A stretch of DNA of 21,993 nucleotides, taken from contig CAZEPW010000058.1 in NCBI GenBank assembly GCA_964514215.1, positions 1-21,993 on the forward strand, given 5' to 3'. Every line of letters begins with the position of its first letter. Within the stretch, counting starts at the first letter, position 1. The notes below the pieces were generated by a model. It was not told where the DNA came from. It was given only the letters and a program-made list of their open reading frames with translations, and ran no database searches. Both the position numbers and the translations under genes were made by a program. Positions 1 through 6,674 of this stretch are shown here, piece after piece. This DNA comes from CAYQUC01 sp964514215. Its GTDB lineage: Bacteria; Pseudomonadota; Gammaproteobacteria; UBA6429; Thiohalophilaceae.

Positions 1-64
1 AGTTGGACCAGTTGGACCAGTTGGACCAGTTGGACCAGTTGGACCAGTTGGACCAGTTGGACCA
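1..64 (+). repeat. Perfect 9-bp tandem repeat (GTTGGACCA), seven copies
   Basis: Seven consecutive identical copies of GTTGGACCA occupy 2-64, and the base at position 1 fits the end of an eighth. Each copy encodes Val-Gly-Pro, so unit gain or loss keeps the frame. Identity at synonymous positions indicates recent slippage or homogenisation rather than old selected repeats. Confidence 0.95.
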
Positions 65-103
65 CAAGGGCCTCCAGGTGGCCCAATAGGGGGGGGATTT
101 TAA
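2..103 (+). CDS. Collagen-like Gly-X-Y repeat protein, C-terminal end (partial)
   Basis: The frame is open from the left edge and ends in TAA at 101-103. It reads seven Val-Gly-Pro triplets, then QGPPGGPIGGGF and stop. Every third residue is glycine until the end, as in bacterial collagen-like proteins that form triple-helical stalks. The start and any signal or anchor domain lie outside the window, so location and function cannot be judged, although many such proteins are surface exposed. The tail lacks the aromatic-rich anchor or the terminal barrel strand often found in trimeric surface proteins. A strong intrinsic terminator follows about 60 bases downstream, which supports this being a real gene end. 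Confidence 0.72.
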   Translation, partial: VGPVGPVGPVGPVGPVGPVGPQGPPGGPIGGGF

Positions 104-160
104 CCCTGAAATATATCTAAAAATGACATTAGTCGTTTAAGATGCATGACGATAGCTATG

Positions 161-191
161 ACCCGCACAGGTTTTTCTGTGTGGGTTTTTT
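161..191 (+). terminator. Rho-independent terminator of the collagen-like gene
   Basis: ACCCGCACAG (161-170) can pair with CTGTGTGGGT (177-186) over 10 bp with one G-U pair. The loop is GTTTTT and a T-run follows to 191. It also touches the 3' end of the opposing regulator gene. Confidence 0.88.
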
Positions 192-924
192 ATTTCCAGT
201 GTTGTTTAAATGATTCTGGCTCCCAATCTTCACGAAACATTATCAATAGACTACTGGTTAATTTATTTTCTACCGGTATCCGGGCATCTTGTTGTGCTAT
301 ATGCATATAATCATCCAGTAGGCGGTGTATTTTTCGATTAAGCTCATCGACGGATTCTTTTGTTAACATGCCCCATTCGAAACGGAAGTGATTGCCGTTA
401 CCCTGAAGTCCGCTGTGCACATAGGTTTGCAATATTGATTCGAAAAAAAATTTTTGTATTGGACCACTGGGTAACCAATTAAAACGGCGCGATATTTTTA
501 ATCGGTATCGATTACCTGGAAGTAAATCGATCACCCCAAATTTATCAAATTTAGTAAAAACCCCTGTTAGTTGCGGACTTGTAAATTGATATTTTGAGAG
601 TATTTGGTCAAAACTCCAGTGATTAATAATACAAACTGCCACAACCAGTAAGCGTGTATCACTGACTAACATTTTTTCTTGTTGCAATGTTAACCCAGTT
701 AATTGCTGTTGCTGGGTTTCGGTTATTTTGATTAATTCACTAAAATCCGTTTTGGCGAATTCACATAATTTTTCAAGGCGCGCTAAAGAACAGTTTTTTT
801 CAGAAAACAAACGCTTAATACTCACGTGAGATAGCCCGAGTGCTGTCGCTGCATCTTGATATGTTAACCCCCGGTCATGAAAAACTGTTTTTAAGGCTGT
901 GAGTAAGTTATCAGTCATTGCCAT
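190..924 (-). CDS. XRE-family helix-turn-helix transcriptional regulator
   Basis: This is a 244-residue DNA-binding protein. Residues about 8-65 form an XRE/Cro-type helix-turn-helix: 'LTYQDAATALGLSHVSIKRL' contains the turn and recognition helix, followed by 'LARLEKLCEF', typical of the fourth helix. The remaining 180 residues are a ligand or dimerisation domain that I do not recognise, with an 'FNWLP.GPIQKFFFESIL' segment seen in regulators of this general length. The start at 924 is preferred over the ATG two codons later because an AAGGG Shine-Dalgarno lies 10 bases upstream of it. The gene is divergent from the fatty-acid-hydroxylase operon, and a long perfect palindrome lies in the shared region. 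Local autoregulation and control of that operon is therefore the natural inference, but no effector is evident. Confidence 0.85.
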   Translation of the reverse strand: MAMTDNLLTALKTVFHDRGLTYQDAATALGLSHVSIKRLFSEKNCSLARLEKLCEFAKTDFSELIKITETQQQQLTGLTLQQEKMLVSDTRLLVVAVCIINHWSFDQILSKYQFTSPQLTGVFTKFDKFGVIDLLPGNRYRLKISRRFNWLPSGPIQKFFFESILQTYVHSGLQGNGNHFRFEWGMLTKESVDELNRKIHRLLDDYMHIAQQDARIPVENKLTSSLLIMFREDWEPESFKQHWK

Positions 925-955
925 AATAGATCATCCCTTAACTGTATAGGTATCA

Positions 956-982
956 TATATTGATACATTTTGTATCAATATA
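956..982. promoter_or_regulatory. Probable operator palindrome between regulator and lipid operon
   Basis: The sequence has 11-bp perfect arms, TATATTGATAC and GTATCAATATA, around a 5-base ATTTT spacer. Related half-sites occur nearby: GTATC at 950-954 and TTGATAC at 1012-1018. The site sits about 30 bases upstream of the XRE gene start and about 90 upstream of the hydroxylase start, where a dimeric repressor could cover both promoters. That the neighbouring XRE protein binds here is inference. Confidence 0.7.
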
Positions 983-1071
983 GTTAACTATTTTGTTATT
1001 TCTGTCAAATTTTGATACTCGTCGTCATACTCCGTCCTTGTTCTTTTATTTCAATTAGCGGAGAGACAATA

Positions 1072-1809
1072 ATGTTAGAACTTGCACTTCCACTGTTATA
1101 TGCCGTTGCAGGCATCTTATTAATTCTTGAACACTTGCGTCCTGCTCACATAACAACGCTATCTTGGGCGTGGTATCTCAGGGCAGGGTTAATTAATGCG
1201 TTGCTGTTACTGGTGTATATCAGTTTTGAATGGCTATGGGCTTCGAATTCTTTTTTTAGTTCGGTTTTTACCTTGCCGGCATCAATGCCGGATTATATTG
1301 CTGCGTTGTTGGCTTATTTTATTTTCACATTTATTGTTTATTGGTGGCATCGATTGCGTCATCACTCCAAAATTATTTGGCGTATATTCCATCAGTTGCA
1401 TCACAGTCCAAAGCGCATTCAAACCCTTACGGCTTATTACATTCACCCATTGGATTTAATCGCAAATTTAGTGATTAGTAATAGCATTATGTTTTTATTG
1501 CTCGGTGTTAATTTAGAGGTGGCTGCTTGGTACACATTAATAACGGGTAGTGCAGGTTTTTTAATTCACGCCAATATTCGTTTACCACGCCAAGTTGGTT
1601 ATGTATTTCAAACTCCGGAGATGCATCGTTTGCATCATCAGTCTGGTCATCATGCGCATAACTATAGTGATATTGTGATTTGGGACATGATATTTGGCAC
1701 TTATCACAATCCTATTGAGCCAATTACATCATGCGGTTTTGAAGAGCAATATGAAAACAAAATCATTCCTATGTTGTTAGGAATAAATATTTTTAAAAAT
1801 AAAAAATAA
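1072..1809 (+). CDS. Sterol desaturase / fatty acid hydroxylase family membrane protein
   Basis: This 245-residue integral membrane di-iron enzyme belongs to the fatty acid hydroxylase superfamily. The clustered histidine motifs that bind the iron pair are visible: HRLRHH (residues 93-98), HQLHH (107-111) and MHRLHH (184-189) with HH at 193-194. Hydrophobic membrane spans precede the first cluster and lie between the second and third. The ATG at 1072 is preceded by GGAGAG at a good distance. An upstream TTG at 1012 would add 20 residues but overlaps a repeat of the operator sequence, so I rejected it. It is the first gene of a tight operon with a GNAT enzyme and a PAP2-like enzyme, which suggests hydroxylation of a lipid acyl chain or long-chain base. 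The exact substrate cannot be told from sequence. Confidence 0.88.
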   Translation: MLELALPLLYAVAGILLILEHLRPAHITTLSWAWYLRAGLINALLLLVYISFEWLWASNSFFSSVFTLPASMPDYIAALLAYFIFTFIVYWWHRLRHHSKIIWRIFHQLHHSPKRIQTLTAYYIHPLDLIANLVISNSIMFLLLGVNLEVAAWYTLITGSAGFLIHANIRLPRQVGYVFQTPEMHRLHHQSGHHAHNYSDIVIWDMIFGTYHNPIEPITSCGFEEQYENKIIPMLLGINIFKNKK

Positions 1810-1837
1810 ACTCAAAAAATTTAAAAGGATAGTAAAA

Positions 1838-2449
1838 ATGAATAATTTACAACAACGGTATATCGATTTTAATAGTTTTGAAGCTATTTATTCTAAGCCA
1901 CTTACTATGAACCAGCTAGTACAAACATATCAAAATATATTCTCAGATCCCGCGTTATGGGATGAACAATATACCGAACAAGAGGTATTGGATAATTTAC
2001 AAGACGAGCTTTCGGGAGCCGCCAGTATTCGCTTATGTGTACAAAATAATGAGGTGCTCGGGTTTTGTTGGGCTCAACGTTTAAATTATAGCAACATTGC
2101 ACATACCATTAAAAATATAAAATATTATCAAGCATTAGGTAATCCTGATATTCATAAAATACTTTATGATATTATTGGCGATGAACCAATTATTTATTTA
2201 CATGATCTTGGTATCGCAAGTCACTACCGAGGCCAGCTTGCACTTAATCAATTAATTTGCCCGGTGTTAATGTCACTGTCTGAACGAACCAATATCAATA
2301 AAGTATTTTTCTGGAGTATTGAGAACACCCGTGTTTTTAAACTTGCTGAGCGCGCAGGCTTTAAGCTTGTAGCAACAAAAAGTGGTATGCAGTTTTTTAT
2401 TGGTGAACTAAAAACATCAAAAGTTCAAGATATTTGTGAGACTAACTAG
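1838..2449 (+). CDS. GNAT-family N-acyltransferase
   Basis: This 203-residue protein has a GNAT-like C-terminal half. 'LHDLGIASHYRGQLALNQLI' (121-140) is motif A, with the R-G-Q-L-A turn that cradles the CoA pyrophosphate. 'VFKLAERAGFKLV' (166-178) resembles motif B. The N-terminal region ('EVLGFCWAQRLNY') supplies the preceding strand. AAGGA lies 9 bases before the ATG. The gene begins 28 bases after the hydroxylase gene and ends 13 bases before the PAP2-like gene, so all three are probably co-transcribed. In that setting the acceptor could be an amino-lipid or long-chain base. This is inference, because GNAT substrates are not predictable from the fold. Confidence 0.82.
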   Translation: MNNLQQRYIDFNSFEAIYSKPLTMNQLVQTYQNIFSDPALWDEQYTEQEVLDNLQDELSGAASIRLCVQNNEVLGFCWAQRLNYSNIAHTIKNIKYYQALGNPDIHKILYDIIGDEPIIYLHDLGIASHYRGQLALNQLICPVLMSLSERTNINKVFFWSIENTRVFKLAERAGFKLVATKSGMQFFIGELKTSKVQDICETN

Positions 2450-2462
2450 GGAGGTTAAGTAG

Positions 2463-3062
2463 ATGGATTATGTTGTGTATTTTCTTCTGTGTGTTTTTTT
2501 GATTATTGGTGTATATCAGTTCTATTTTTGGACTCAAAATCATCCAATAAAAAAGTCACGTAGCTTAGAATTAAAAATTGATCGTTATTTTTCACTAAAA
2601 CCAAGCTGGGTTTGGATCTACAGCGGTTTGTATTATCCGGTGATTATTTTAGTGGTAATCACGACCGATAATATGCGGGAGTTTAATTACATGGCAACAA
2701 GTTATTTTATCTTGTTATTTATGCAAATGGTATTTTTTATGTTATTTCCAGTTGCAACTCCTGACAGTTGGCGAGAAAATATTAAAGGCAATTCTTTATC
2801 TGTACGAATGTTACAACTCGTACAACGGTTTGATAAAACCAGTAATTGCTTTCCGAGCATGCACGTCAGTATTGCTATGCTGTCTGCAATGCATTTTATG
2901 AATAGTTCTTTGGGCTTGGGGTATTGGCCACTATTATTTCCATTGTTAATCGCGCTTAGTGCACTCTATACCAAACAACACTATATTGTTGATTTGCTGC
3001 CGGGAGCATTATTGGGTTGGTGTGCCTTTCAATTATTCGTTTTCATGTATGTGCCTTTATAA
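2463..3062 (+). CDS. PAP2 / inositolphosphorylceramide-synthase-like membrane protein
   Basis: This 199-residue polytopic membrane protein carries the catalytic signature of the PAP2_3 (Aur1/IPC-synthase-like) group. 'CFPSMHVS' has PSMH at 131-134, and 'KQHYIVDLLPGALLG' has His173 and Asp177 in the H-x3-D arrangement. The 'FPVATPDSWREN' segment (95-106) occupies the place of motif 1, where classic PAP2 phosphatases have KX6RP. Its weak form fits the head-group transferase or phosphatase branch better than a canonical PAP2. An AGGGAGG Shine-Dalgarno precedes the ATG. Being third in the operon after a lipid hydroxylase and an acyltransferase, it may transfer or remove a phosphorylated head group at the membrane surface. 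Confidence 0.82.
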   Translation: MDYVVYFLLCVFLIIGVYQFYFWTQNHPIKKSRSLELKIDRYFSLKPSWVWIYSGLYYPVIILVVITTDNMREFNYMATSYFILLFMQMVFFMLFPVATPDSWRENIKGNSLSVRMLQLVQRFDKTSNCFPSMHVSIAMLSAMHFMNSSLGLGYWPLLFPLLIALSALYTKQHYIVDLLPGALLGWCAFQLFVFMYVPL

Positions 3063-3209
3063 ATAGTAAATCATTTTTATCTCGTTTATTTAGCGCTGTG
3101 ATGATTTAATTATCGTCCAGCGACTAAGTCTATTTTAAACAAATTAGGTTTGTTAGTTAAGATTAAGCACCAATATGTATTTATTTATGTTAAATGATTT
3201 CAAATAGAC

Positions 3210-3215
3210 TATAAT
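3210..3215 (+). promoter_or_regulatory. Candidate -10 element (TATAAT) upstream of the beta-barrel gene
   Basis: A perfect TATAAT lies 50 bases before the ATG at 3266, but I see no good -35 at the usual spacing. The 203-base interval after the PAP2-like gene otherwise shows only AT-rich sequence and no convincing terminator. Confidence 0.4.
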
Positions 3216-3265
3216 AACCCTTTTTTTAATGATACTTTGAATAATAATCTAAATGGGAAATTATA

Positions 3266-3784
3266 ATGATAAAATGGAAATTAATAATAGCGTTGGTTTT
3301 TATGGTAACTTCAAATGTCGCTTTTGCTGCTAATTATGTTGGGGTTTCGCTTGGTCCAAGTGAGTTAGATACAACAGGTTTTGAGAATGCAGTAGCAACT
3401 AAACTTTATGGTGGTATTCGTCGGAAAAATTTGGGATTAGAGTTTGCATATTTAAATTTGGGGGATTTTAAAGTTAGGAATGCTTCGTTTGCAAAAATTG
3501 AAGCTTCAGTTATCGAAATATCGGGTGTTGGTTATTTACCGATGACGAATCAATTTGATTTTTTTGGCAAGTTGGGTTTTATTTCATGGGATACTAAAGG
3601 TGTGGTTAATGGCGTTGAAATAGGCAATGATTCTGGTTCGACATATACTTATGGCTTTGGTTTACAACTTACGGTTGCAGAGAAAGTTAGTCTTAAACTT
3701 GAATACCAGTATATTAATGATATTAGTAACGCTAGTGATGTCAGTGTTAGTTCGATTTTAATTGGTGGTATAGTTAATTTTTAA
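3266..3784 (+). CDS. Small outer-membrane beta-barrel protein (OmpA/OmpW-like fold)
   Basis: This 172-residue exported protein has a signal peptide at residues 1-21, 'MIKWKLIIALVFMVTSNVAFA', cleaved before ANYVG. The mature part shows alternating amphipathic strands: 'YVGVSLGPSE', 'ATKLYGGIRRKNLGLEFAYLNLGDF', 'YTYGFGLQLTVAEKVSLKLEYQYI'. It ends in '...ILIGGIVNF', with the terminal phenylalanine that outer-membrane barrels use for BAM recognition. The length and strand pattern suggest an eight-stranded barrel. I cannot assign a ligand. It stands alone after a 203-base gap, and ppnP follows 32 bases later on the same strand. Confidence 0.8.
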   Translation: MIKWKLIIALVFMVTSNVAFAANYVGVSLGPSELDTTGFENAVATKLYGGIRRKNLGLEFAYLNLGDFKVRNASFAKIEASVIEISGVGYLPMTNQFDFFGKLGFISWDTKGVVNGVEIGNDSGSTYTYGFGLQLTVAEKVSLKLEYQYINDISNASDVSVSSILIGGIVNF

Positions 3785-3816
3785 TTTTATAGCAAGTTAA
3801 CATAGGCGAGATAAAA

Positions 3817-4131
3817 ATGACAACATTTAAGAATGTTGAAATAATTAAAAATGCAAATATATATTTTGAAGGTAATGTCACTAGTCGTACAATTAATTTT
3901 TTTGATGGTTCTAGTAAAACATTAGGGGTGATGCTTCCTGGAGAGTATAAATTTAATACCGATAAAAAAGAAATCATGGATATTCATTCTGGTGAACTTG
4001 AAATTTTATTACCAAATGAAACTCAGTGGCGAGTGATTCAAGCTGGTGAATCATTTGAAGTACCTGCCAACTCTAGATTTGGTATTAAAATTATTTCAAT
4101 AACGGATTACTGTTGTTCATTTATCGATTGA
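3817..4131 (+). CDS. ppnP: Pyrimidine/purine nucleoside phosphorylase PpnP
   Basis: This 104-residue single-domain cupin of the PpnP (former YaiE/DUF1255) family resembles E. coli PpnP across its length: 'FEGNVTSRTI' near the start, 'GVMLPGEYKFNTDKKEIMDI', 'SGELEILLPNETQWRVIQAGESFEVPANSRFGI', and a short end 'TDYCCSFID'. The family phosphorolyses nucleosides to base and ribose-1-phosphate in the cytosol, a salvage role. It is about ten residues longer at the N terminus than the E. coli protein. The next gene's proposed ATG is 30 bases downstream, so the two may share a transcript, though their roles are unrelated. Confidence 0.9.
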   Translation: MTTFKNVEIIKNANIYFEGNVTSRTINFFDGSSKTLGVMLPGEYKFNTDKKEIMDIHSGELEILLPNETQWRVIQAGESFEVPANSRFGIKIISITDYCCSFID

Positions 4132-4161
4132 TTAATGGGATATAAAAATAAGGAAATAACT

Positions 4162-5055
4162 ATGTTTAAAATACTGATGTTATTAATAGCGTTGTTCAAT
4201 TTTCAATCTGCAATTGCTACAGAACAACAACTAACACCTGAACAACAAAAATATATTGCTAAGGTAAAGACCATATGGGGATCACTGGATCGCCAACAAG
4301 GCAAAGTAACGTTACCTGGTGGTGTTGCAACATTAAATATTCCAAAGACTTTTTATTATTTAAAACCTGATGATGCTGAAAAAATTCTTGTTGAGCTATG
4401 GGGGAATGTACCGGGGGCAGGGAAAAGTACGCTTGGAATGCTTTTTCCTGATGATTCTCGGCCTATCGATGGAGGTTCTTGGGGAGTGTCAATTGCTTAT
4501 GAAGAAGATGGATACGTGTCAGACGAAAATGCGGATGACATTAACTATGATGATCTACTATCTGACATGCAACAAGGAATGCGCGATGCCAGTAAAGAAC
4601 GGGTTGGACAAGGGTATGAAGCTATTGAGCTAATTGGCTGGGCATCGAAACCTTTTTATGAAAAACAGTCTCATAAATTACATTGGGCAAAGGAAATTAA
4701 ATTTGGTCAGCAATCGATTAATACTTTGAATTATAATATTCGAATTTTAGGGAGAAAGGGTGTTCTTGTGATGAACTTTATTGCGGGAATGGATCAAAAA
4801 GGAATCATTGATTCAAACTTAGATACTGTTTTAGCCATTGCTGAATTTAGTGAAGGTTCACGTTACGAGGATTTTATTCCCGATGTTGATAAAGTAGCGG
4901 CATACGGTATTGGAGCTTTAGTGGCCGGAAAAGTAATTGCAAAAACGGGTTTATTTGTTGCGCTATTAATATTTTTAAAGAAATTTGGGGTTTTAATTGC
5001 TGTTGCTGCAATAGCGTTATTTGGCCGTTTGTTTAAACGTAAAAAAACGGAGTAA
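4162..5055 (+). CDS. DUF2167 exported membrane-anchored protein
   Basis: This 297-residue protein matches the DUF2167 family pattern: 'GKVTLPGGVATLNIPKTFYYL', 'DAEKILVELWGNVPG', 'TLGMLFPDD', 'GSWGVSIAYEEDGYVSDENA', and later 'HKLHWAKEIKFG' and 'LNYNIRILGRKGVLVMNFI'. A signal peptide ('MFKILMLLIALFNFQSAIA') comes first. One or two C-terminal membrane spans ('LFVALLIFLKKFGVLIAVAAIALFG') and a basic tail RLFKRKKTE end the protein, so the main domain should face the periplasm. I chose the ATG at 4162 because AAGGAAATAACT precedes it and the signal peptide starts there. The in-frame ATG at 4135 would add nine polar residues. The molecular function of the family is unknown to me. Confidence 0.83.
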   Translation: MFKILMLLIALFNFQSAIATEQQLTPEQQKYIAKVKTIWGSLDRQQGKVTLPGGVATLNIPKTFYYLKPDDAEKILVELWGNVPGAGKSTLGMLFPDDSRPIDGGSWGVSIAYEEDGYVSDENADDINYDDLLSDMQQGMRDASKERVGQGYEAIELIGWASKPFYEKQSHKLHWAKEIKFGQQSINTLNYNIRILGRKGVLVMNFIAGMDQKGIIDSNLDTVLAIAEFSEGSRYEDFIPDVDKVAAYGIGALVAGKVIAKTGLFVALLIFLKKFGVLIAVAAIALFGRLFKRKKTE

Positions 5056-5082
5056 GTAACCTCGGATTGACAAGAATAATAT

Positions 5083-5152
5083 CAGCGTAAGTTTATAATA
5101 TTGGGGTTTTAACTCTGGATTCCGGCTCAAAACATTGCCGGAATGACGGTAA
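5083..5152 (+). repeat. Dispersed repeat family, copy A (plus orientation)
   Basis: The unit reads roughly CGTAAG, TATAATATTGGGGTTTTAAC, then a hairpin formed by TTCCGG and CCGGAA, ending in AATGACGGTAAT. The same order of blocks recurs near 16061, 16260 and 18058. It lies between the DUF2167 gene and arfB and has no coding potential. Confidence 0.8.
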
Positions 5153-5225
5153 TTTCAAACAATAGCCACTATCCTGACGCAAACCTTAGGTTTAACATTA
5201 GTTTATATGTTATTTTATTAATTTC

Positions 5226-5266
5226 GCCATTCCGGCAATGTTTTGAGACGGAGTCTAAAATAAAAC
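5226..5266 (-). repeat. Dispersed repeat family, copy B (partial, inverted)
   Basis: CCATTCCGGCAATGTTTTGA is nearly the reverse complement of copy A's hairpin part (TCAAAACATTGCCGGAATGA). The match decays after about 40 bases. Copies A and B face each other about 75 bases apart, so a long hairpin could form in the transcript before arfB. Confidence 0.7.
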
Positions 5267-5335
5267 GGCAAAATTCTCGCTAACATAAGTATGCGGGAAT
5301 GACTGAAATTTTAAAAAGAGTAACAAAGTGCACGC

Positions 5336-5749
5336 ATGTTAATTATTTCCAGAAATTTTGTTATTCCTCTTAGAGAAATAGATTTTAGTGCGATTCGGGC
5401 GCAAGGATCGGGAGGGCAAAATGTAAACAAAGTTTCTTCGGCTATTCACTTACGCTTTGATATTAATGCGTCTAGCTTATCTGAATACCATAAGAACAAA
5501 TTATTAAGCTTAACCGATCATCGGATATCAAATGATGGAATTATCATCATAAAGGCTCAACAATTTCGGAGTCAGGAAAAGAATAGAATAGATGCACTAA
5601 ATCGCTTACGTGATTTAGCCAAAAAAAGCGTTCACACGCAAAAGAAGCGCAAGGTAACTAAACCCAGCAAAGCGTCTAAAAAACGTCGTTTAGATAGCAA
5701 GACCAAGCGTGGCAAGCTTAAAGTAACTCGTAGCAAAGTTGATTATTAA
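5336..5749 (+). CDS. arfB: Alternative ribosome-rescue factor ArfB (peptidyl-tRNA hydrolase)
   Basis: This 137-residue protein aligns from its first residue with E. coli ArfB/YaeJ: 'IRAQGSGGQNVNKVSSAIHLRFDI' holds the GGQ at residues 26-28, whose glutamine-bearing loop hydrolyses peptidyl-tRNA on stalled ribosomes. It lacks the codon-recognition domains of full release factors. The C-terminal tail is very basic (QKKRKVTKPSKASKKRRLDS), as needed to enter the empty mRNA channel. The Shine-Dalgarno is weak: an AAGAG about 15 bases upstream. The final 30 or so bases overlap a small opposing gene whose start is at 5840. Confidence 0.94.
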   Translation: MLIISRNFVIPLREIDFSAIRAQGSGGQNVNKVSSAIHLRFDINASSLSEYHKNKLLSLTDHRISNDGIIIIKAQQFRSQEKNRIDALNRLRDLAKKSVHTQKKRKVTKPSKASKKRRLDSKTKRGKLKVTRSKVDY

Positions 5750-5840
5750 TCAATTCATTTGAAACAGCCGCAATGATTTCTACTGCTTCTTCTAAGCTGA
5801 TTTCTTCAACGTCATATGTTGGTGGTCGTTCTTCTTCCAT
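5718..5840 (-). CDS. Probable 40-residue acidic small protein
   Basis: The reading frame runs from ATG at 5840 to TAA at 5718-5720 and encodes MEEERPPTYDVEEISLEEAV, then a second half EIIAAVSNELINNQLCYELL. An AGGGGG Shine-Dalgarno lies 8 bases upstream. A near-consensus promoter (TTGAAC, 17 bases, TATAAT-like TAATAT) sits at 5879-5907, predicting a roughly 30-base leader. The protein is strongly acidic and probably mostly helical, with no signal or membrane segment. I do not recognise a family. Its 3' end overlaps the end of arfB on the opposite strand, so the two transcripts would be complementary there. The gene call rests on promoter, ribosome site and start coinciding, not on homology. 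Confidence 0.6.
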   Translation of the reverse strand: MEEERPPTYDVEEISLEEAVEIIAAVSNELINNQLCYELL

Positions 5841-5878
5841 TGGGGTTCCCCCTATTTTTTGGTGTGTAACTTGCTCTA

Positions 5879-5907
5879 ATATTAGTCAATTAAACGCGAC
5901 TGTTCAA
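5879..5907 (-). promoter_or_regulatory. Sigma70-type promoter for the 40-residue gene
   Basis: On the minus strand the order is TTGAAC (5907-5902), a 17-base spacer, then TAATAT (5884-5879). A short palindrome ATTTGTCACAAAT (5911-5923) abuts the -35 side and may be a regulator site. Confidence 0.6.
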
Positions 5908-6012
5908 GTTATTTGTCACAAATGTTTCATAAGTTGTTGATATTAGTAACTTCTATTATTCCTTAATATCAATATTAGCTAATTCTTATATTAACATGAA
6001 TGAAGTCACTTT

Positions 6013-6028
6013 TGTGAAATTCATCACA
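6013..6028. promoter_or_regulatory. Perfect-consensus CRP-type site (TGTGA-N6-TCACA)
   Basis: TGTGAAATTCATCACA matches both half-sites of the CRP consensus exactly. It lies in the gene-free interval 5841-6105. The nearest promoter pointing away from it is the one at 5879-5907, about 110 bases off, which is further than usual for direct CRP activation. The regulated gene is uncertain. The rest of this interval is AT-rich with no other feature I can support. Confidence 0.55.
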
Positions 6029-6105
6029 TTTTTTGAGTCTTTACGCTATTTAGCACCAGTCCATAATGACGTTTGTAAGTGGTTACTTTTTGGCGTTAGC
6101 ATGAT

Positions 6106-6540
6106 TTATAAAAAATATTCACCTAGCCAGTTATTATTTTCATAATCAAATTGCAGTTTAGTTGGGTGCATTTTTAATGCAGCTTGAGATGTTAATTCTG
6201 TTTGAGTTGCTTGTTTGTTCGGGAATTTTTCCAGATCACAGCTATTTGATTGCACCGTGCGAAAGCTTATTGCAAAAGTATCATTCACTGTTGTCTTTAC
6301 AATATCTGTATTTGTATGGAACAAGATACGTTTTGTCACCATGCAAGCAAAGTAGAGCTGTAATTCTATCACAATAGCTAATTTGCGTTTAAGCAACTCA
6401 TTTTCAGCGCGTTGTGTCCATTCTATATGTAGCGTTTTATTATTAAGTTTGATTGTTGTTGAATATTTGTAAGGGTGTAACCAGCTATTAACGAGTTGAG
6501 CTGGTTTATTCCTAGAAAAATAGCTATCAGGTGTACTCAT
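6106..6540 (-). CDS. Hypothetical protein, 144 residues
   Basis: I do not recognise a family. The central segment 'LNNKTLHIEWTQRAENELLKRKLAIVIELQLYFACMVTKRILFH' has an ordered strand-helix pattern and reads like real protein. The C-terminal part ('HPTKLQFDYENNNWLGEYFL') resembles a strand-rich closing segment. No signal peptide or membrane span is present, so it is probably cytosolic. The ribosome site is weak. It lies downstream of the bactofilin gene on the same strand, with a 134-base gap holding an imperfect stem-loop (GTCCTAT 6560-6566 with ATAGGAC 6592-6598). Co-transcription with the bactofilin gene is possible but not shown. Confidence 0.65.
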   Translation of the reverse strand: MSTPDSYFSRNKPAQLVNSWLHPYKYSTTIKLNNKTLHIEWTQRAENELLKRKLAIVIELQLYFACMVTKRILFHTNTDIVKTTVNDTFAISFRTVQSNSCDLEKFPNKQATQTELTSQAALKMHPTKLQFDYENNNWLGEYFL

Positions 6541-6674
6541 ATGGAAAGTTACTATTGTAGTCCTATATCAAACAAATAATCATTATGTTTAATAGGACAG
6601 TATAAAAAATGATTCGTTCAATTTTAAAATGATAATTTGTGACGATGAGTTTAAAGCTGGTGGATTGTTGAATA

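Noticed and set aside
1..64. CRISPR array or other direct-repeat locus at the left edge
   Set aside because: The units are contiguous 9-bp repeats with no spacers and encode Gly-X-Y protein.
1012..1071. N-terminal extension of the fatty acid hydroxylase from a TTG start
   Set aside because: The extension has no ribosome site and lies in the regulatory region with a GATAC half-site. The ATG at 1072 has GGAGAG in front of it.
5842..5857. Terminator for arfB (GGGGTTCCCC followed by TATTTTTT)
   Set aside because: The stem would be only three to four pairs with a minimal loop. The sequence is better explained as the ribosome site region of the opposing small gene.
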